A stretch of 45,832 nucleotides of DNA from Ectocarpus siliculosus (Eukaryota; Sar; Phaeophyceae; Ectocarpales; Ectocarpaceae): the NCBI GenBank assembly GCA_000310025.1, contig FN648619.1:820278-866109 (forward strand), read 5' to 3'. Position numbers and translations under genes: made by a program. The notes under the pieces are model-generated. The model had not been told where the DNA came from. It worked only from the letters and a program-made list of their open reading frames with translations, and did not search any database. Shown here piece after piece: positions 42,901 to 45,832 of the stretch; the stretch's first letter is position 1, and every line of letters starts with the position of its first letter.

Positions 42901-45250
42901 TTTTTTGTTTTCTTGCTGTTAGTTCCGTGTGGAGAGCTCGACGGGGGTGGTCATTTTGTCTCTTCGTGTGGGTCGGGTTGTTTCACCCGCTCGTCGTCGC
43001 CGGGTGCTCCGGCTGGGGCGTCGCGGCTCAAGCACCCTAGACCTGTCGGCCACGAGAACCTGGGCTATTGTACTGCTGTTCGTGGAGCACGCCTACCCAC
43101 CGCCCCCCCCGACACCCTTGCATACACTCCCCCCATCAGCACTTTGCTGCACTGCTGCTGTAGAGCAACATGGTACCATGGAGGGGACTGGTTGGCGCCG
43201 GTTTATTGTGTTGTGCCGGTATTTTCGGCGGGCACACACCGAACTACGAGGTCATGCCGTGCTTTGAATAGTGGCGGTGTCCGGCATCGTGCCGGTGTCC
43301 GGTATCGTGCCGATGTCCGGTATAGTGCCGGTGTCCGGTACGGTATAGTGCCGGTGTCCCGCATAGTGCCGGTGTCCGGTACGGTATAGTGCCGGTGTCC
43401 CGCATAGTGCCGGTGTCCGGTATAGTGCCGGTGTCCCGCATTGTGCCGGTGTCCCGCATAGTGCCGGTGTCCCGCATAGTGCCGGTGTCCGGTATTGTGC
43501 CGGTCCATTATCTGGGCACATGTACCGGCTCCGAACAGCGCCCCACACTGTAGTCGTTTTTCGAAGCTTGCCCCGGTCCCCGGACCGCAGTTCGGTCGAT
43601 TTTTTTTATTGCGCTCCTGTCAAAATTGGTGCTGCTTGCTCGTTCTTTTTGGATCCGTGATTCTCGAAATGACTCCCTTGAAAATGTACAGCCCAGGTGT
43701 ATGGCTTCTACGATGCCGATGTTTTGTACGTGCAAGCTTGCTGAGGCAGTTGTACTTTTGCCGTCCCCTGGCTTTGACGCTTAGGCTTTTCTCACGACTA
43801 TCGCGTCTTCTCAACCTGCCCTCTTTCCCGCTATGCCGTCCCCTATCCCCTACCCCACGCCAGGCCATCACCATCTACAAACTCCACGACCACGAGACGA
43901 ACGAGGACTACCTGGAGTTCGACGAGAAGATTATCTTTCAGACGGCGTGCCGCATGTGTCTCAATATCAAGTCCTGCCTCAGGTGCGAAGAAAGACATGC
44001 GCTCTGGACGCCGTGCGGGTGTAGCCGGGGTGTCTGTGCGGTTTTAGGGTTGGGAATAGTCAAGGTAAGGTTGGGACCGCTTACAAGCGTCAAGGCAACA
44101 ACAACAAAAACAAAAACAACACCAACAGCAGCAGCAGCAGCAGCATCCGCTGTAACATATGTCAACAAGAACTGCTGTCGGTGGGTAGATCGCTCTAGGT
44201 TGTACCGGCCCGGTCTTGCGCAATATATCGTAGGACGATATCGGTTCGCCAGATCGTTATGGTACCCAGTCCACATTCCAAGAAGTTTTTCTCGGACAAG
44301 GGCGACCCCTCGGATCAACCATCGTAGTCGAATATTTTTTCGAATTATTTAGCTAGGCAAATGTACACGTTTTCTCTGATCCTGCGTTGAGCCTGATGAT
44401 CCTCCTTTTTCGATGTCTTTGACTCTTGTGGAAATCTTACGTTGAGCCTAGTAGCCTCCAATTTGACTGCCTTTGCCTCTCCCTTCTTTCTTTTTTTTGT
44501 CCCTCCCCCTTTTTGTTCTTCACTCGCCGTTGTCGTGGTCGTTTTTTGTCATTGCGTTGCTCTCAGGGAGGGACACAAGCTCATCGACTGGAGGCCAACC
44601 TTCGCCGGAGGCAGGGTGGCCGGCTCCTCGCACCCCCCCCCCAGCCCCCCCGCCTCTACCCCCGCGCCTACGCCCCCGCCGCCGCCGCCCGCGGCCCGTG
44701 GCGGTGGATCGAGGAGGGGTGGCGGGGGCCCCGGCAGGGCGCCGAGGAGTGCTAGAGGGAGGTCAGCAAGCACCTCGGTAGTGGACGACGAGATGGAGGT
44801 TGTCGAAGATTATGGTGATGGTGGTGGTACTGGCCGGAAGGTGTTCCCTGCGGGCGGAAGGGGGCGGAGGGGACATGCTGCTGCTGCTGCTGCTGCTGGC
44901 GGTGCTCCGCAGGTGTGTTGTTGTGCCTGTCAGGTGTTTTTGGTGTTTTTTGTTTGGAGACTTCTTGACTTGAACCTGTGTGTGTGTTTTTTTTTTTTTA
45001 TCTCCTACTCTTTTCTGCTCGAACCCCCACGAGTCGTGTTGAACTCTCTCTCTCTCGTTCGATCTAGTCCCGGTGAAACCATGACAACATTCAATGCCTG
45101 TTTTGTGCCCCCTCGGCTTCCCTCCCCCCGCCGCTTTATTTTCGCTCCCATTTTTTCTTGGAAAAGGAGTCGACGGCGACGCGTAGGGGTCCTCACAAGC
45201 GCAAGTCGCCGGCCTCTTCCGCCTACCCGCGGTCCGCGAGCTCGCATCAG
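39973..45250 (+). CDS. gene B: divergent paralogue of gene A (Cys/His module protein), 3' end probably outside the window
   Basis: Exons: 39973-40032, 42420-42524, 43864-43982, 44567-44912, 45167-45250. It starts MDQDGLFLMLKMCNGCSHNK, then WKKCMSRRHNPRM and SHRQCVKPDQ, then TIYKLHDHETNEDYLEF and FQTACRMC, then SCLREGHKLIDWRPTFAGG. I count 10/20, 18/35 and 14/36 identical residues with gene A in exons 1-3. Exons 1 and 2 have the same lengths (60 and 105 bp) and phases as in gene A. Exon 4 continues into Pro-, Gly/Arg- and Ala-rich sequence with DDEMEVVEDYGD. Exon 5 (RRGPHKRKSPASS) resembles the NKRKSAS exon of gene A. It ends at CAG|GTGACC with no stop seen. Probably zinc-binding; function unknown. 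Confidence 0.7.
40033..42419 (+). other. intron 1 of gene B (2.4 kb)
   Basis: It runs from AAG|GTGTGT to CCCTCGCAG. It contains a 129-codon plus-strand open frame (41695-42084) with an 80-codon frame opposite it (41896-42135). Neither has a recognisable domain, and both are Arg/Ser-rich. They may be repeat-derived; I do not call them genes. A T-run lies at 41371-41383. Confidence 0.55.
42578..42862. repeat. degenerate tandem repeat of about 75-85 bp, 3-4 copies
   Basis: Successive copies share the phrases 'cttgaagcag', 'tttagagag', 'agctcgt.ggggctgg' and 'gtctt'. Spacing varies and some parts are lost. It lies in intron 2 of gene B, just after the exon 2 donor. Confidence 0.65.
43271..43504. 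repeat. 18-bp minisatellite, about 12 units
   Basis: The unit is GTGCCGGTGTCC followed by GGTATA or CGCATA. Two copies carry a 5-bp extension (ggtac). Because 18 is a multiple of three, all frames stay open and give His/Arg/Gly-rich repeat peptides on the minus strand; these are artefacts of the repeat. It lies in intron 2 of gene B. Confidence 0.95.
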
Positions 45251-45832
45251 GTGACCATGCCCTGCACACAACCATCGTTTGTTTGTTTTTCTAGTCTTTC
45301 CCCTCCCCTTTTTGGAAAATTATCATGCTGGCCTTTGTCCTCACGATGCTCTAAACGACGACCGGTGTGTGTTTACTCTAGCTAATGCAGCTGAAGGTGT
45401 GCTATTGTTAGGTTCCGGCCACGGCGTCAAGCTTGACACCCATTTAAGACATTTGTGCAATTGTTAGGTTCAGGTCACGCGTCAAGCCTGACACCCACTT
45501 TAAGACCTTTGTGCAATTGTTAGGTTCAGGTCACGGCGTTAAGCTTGACACCCACTTAAGACACCCACCTTGCTCCCGCAATCACGTGAAAGAAGAGAGG
45601 CCCGTCTACACGGGGAAGTCCGCTGCAGTTTCCGAACAGCGACCTGTCAATTTTCCCGAGATGAAACCATTTCTCACGGAACCCCTACCCCCCCCCATAG
45701 GCTGGGGAAAGTATTTTGAGCCACGTTTGGCAAGGCAGGACGGAACGACTGACCATCGGTGATCGGTCCTGTGGGAACAATGTTCCGTCCTCGCGAGAGG
45801 ACACGTGGTCTACCAGCTACGGGATGCAAAAA
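45251..45832. other. gene B intron or 3' flank up to the window end
   Basis: The sequence follows the exon 5 donor. Apart from the 56-bp repeat I see no exon that can be defended. The open frame at 45511-45762 starts inside the repeat and has no motif. Confidence 0.5.
45399..45561. repeat. 56-bp tandem repeat, nearly 3 copies, each with a palindromic core
   Basis: TTGTTAGGTT starts at 45405, 45461 and 45517, so the period is exactly 56 bp. Each copy has a 'gtcaagcttgacaccca.tt.aagac' core. In copy 1 GTCAAGCTTGAC (45426-45437) is a perfect palindrome; copies 2 and 3 differ by one base each. Confidence 0.9.

Noticed and set aside
43203-43548. His/Arg/Gly-rich repeat proteins on the minus strand
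   Set aside because: The 18-bp minisatellite keeps all frames open; there is no start or splice context, and it lies in an intron of gene B.

Overview
This is a piece of an intron-rich eukaryotic nuclear genome. Coding sequence comes in short exons (mostly 50-250 bp) with GT-AG borders, separated by introns of about 0.3-2.4 kb. Introns and spacers carry (CAA)n, (CT)n and minisatellite repeats, and the proteins carry Gly/Ala/Ser/Glu low-complexity insertions. GC is close to 50%. This style fits a stramenopile, most likely a brown alga (Ectocarpus or kelp type); that assignment is inference. No rRNA, tRNA, CRISPR array or prokaryotic operon was seen. All gene models were spliced by eye from splice sites, reading phase and family motifs, with no transcript evidence.

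Layout. (1) 1-2785, plus strand: 3' part of a PC-esterase (GDSL-like acyl-esterase) gene whose GDS exon is duplicated in tandem as two identical 159-bp units. (2) 4787-24880, minus strand: one roughly 20-kb gene of about 30 exons for a SNF2-family ATPase with a RING finger between its helicase lobes (Rad5/Rad16/HLTF-like layout). Its N-terminus carries a Cys-rich 'CYVCD...C..W..HCHAT' module of the kind I recall from plant RIN13-like proteins. All the main helicase motifs and the C-terminus are readable, but an in-frame TAA interrupts one lobe-1 exon at 10407-10409. (3) 24881-28003: spacer with a near-perfect hairpin and a (CT)n tract. (4) 28004-35516, minus strand: 'gene A', an unrecognised Cys-rich N-terminal module followed by coiled-coil and very acidic low-complexity sequence. 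(5) 35762-38405, plus strand: a complete-looking four-exon aspartyl/asparaginyl beta-hydroxylase-family gene with a signal-like N-terminus. Its start codon lies 245 bp from that of gene A (head to head), and a small inverted-repeat element sits in its third intron. (6) 39973 to at least 45250, plus strand: 'gene B', a divergent paralogue of gene A in the opposite orientation. Its first two exons have exactly the same lengths and phases as those of gene A. It is probably cut by the window end.

The most novel item is the gene A/gene B pair. It has a conserved Cys/His module (CxxC, C, HRQC, CxxC, then C..GH.L.DW) that I do not recognise, is arranged divergently around a hydroxylase gene, and shows an 11-nt displacement of one intron between the copies. 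The SNF2 gene is the best-supported known family. Its premature stop lies in a 156-bp phase-0/phase-0 exon, so skipping that exon would keep the frame; whether it is a pseudogene, an allele or a sequence error cannot be told from here.
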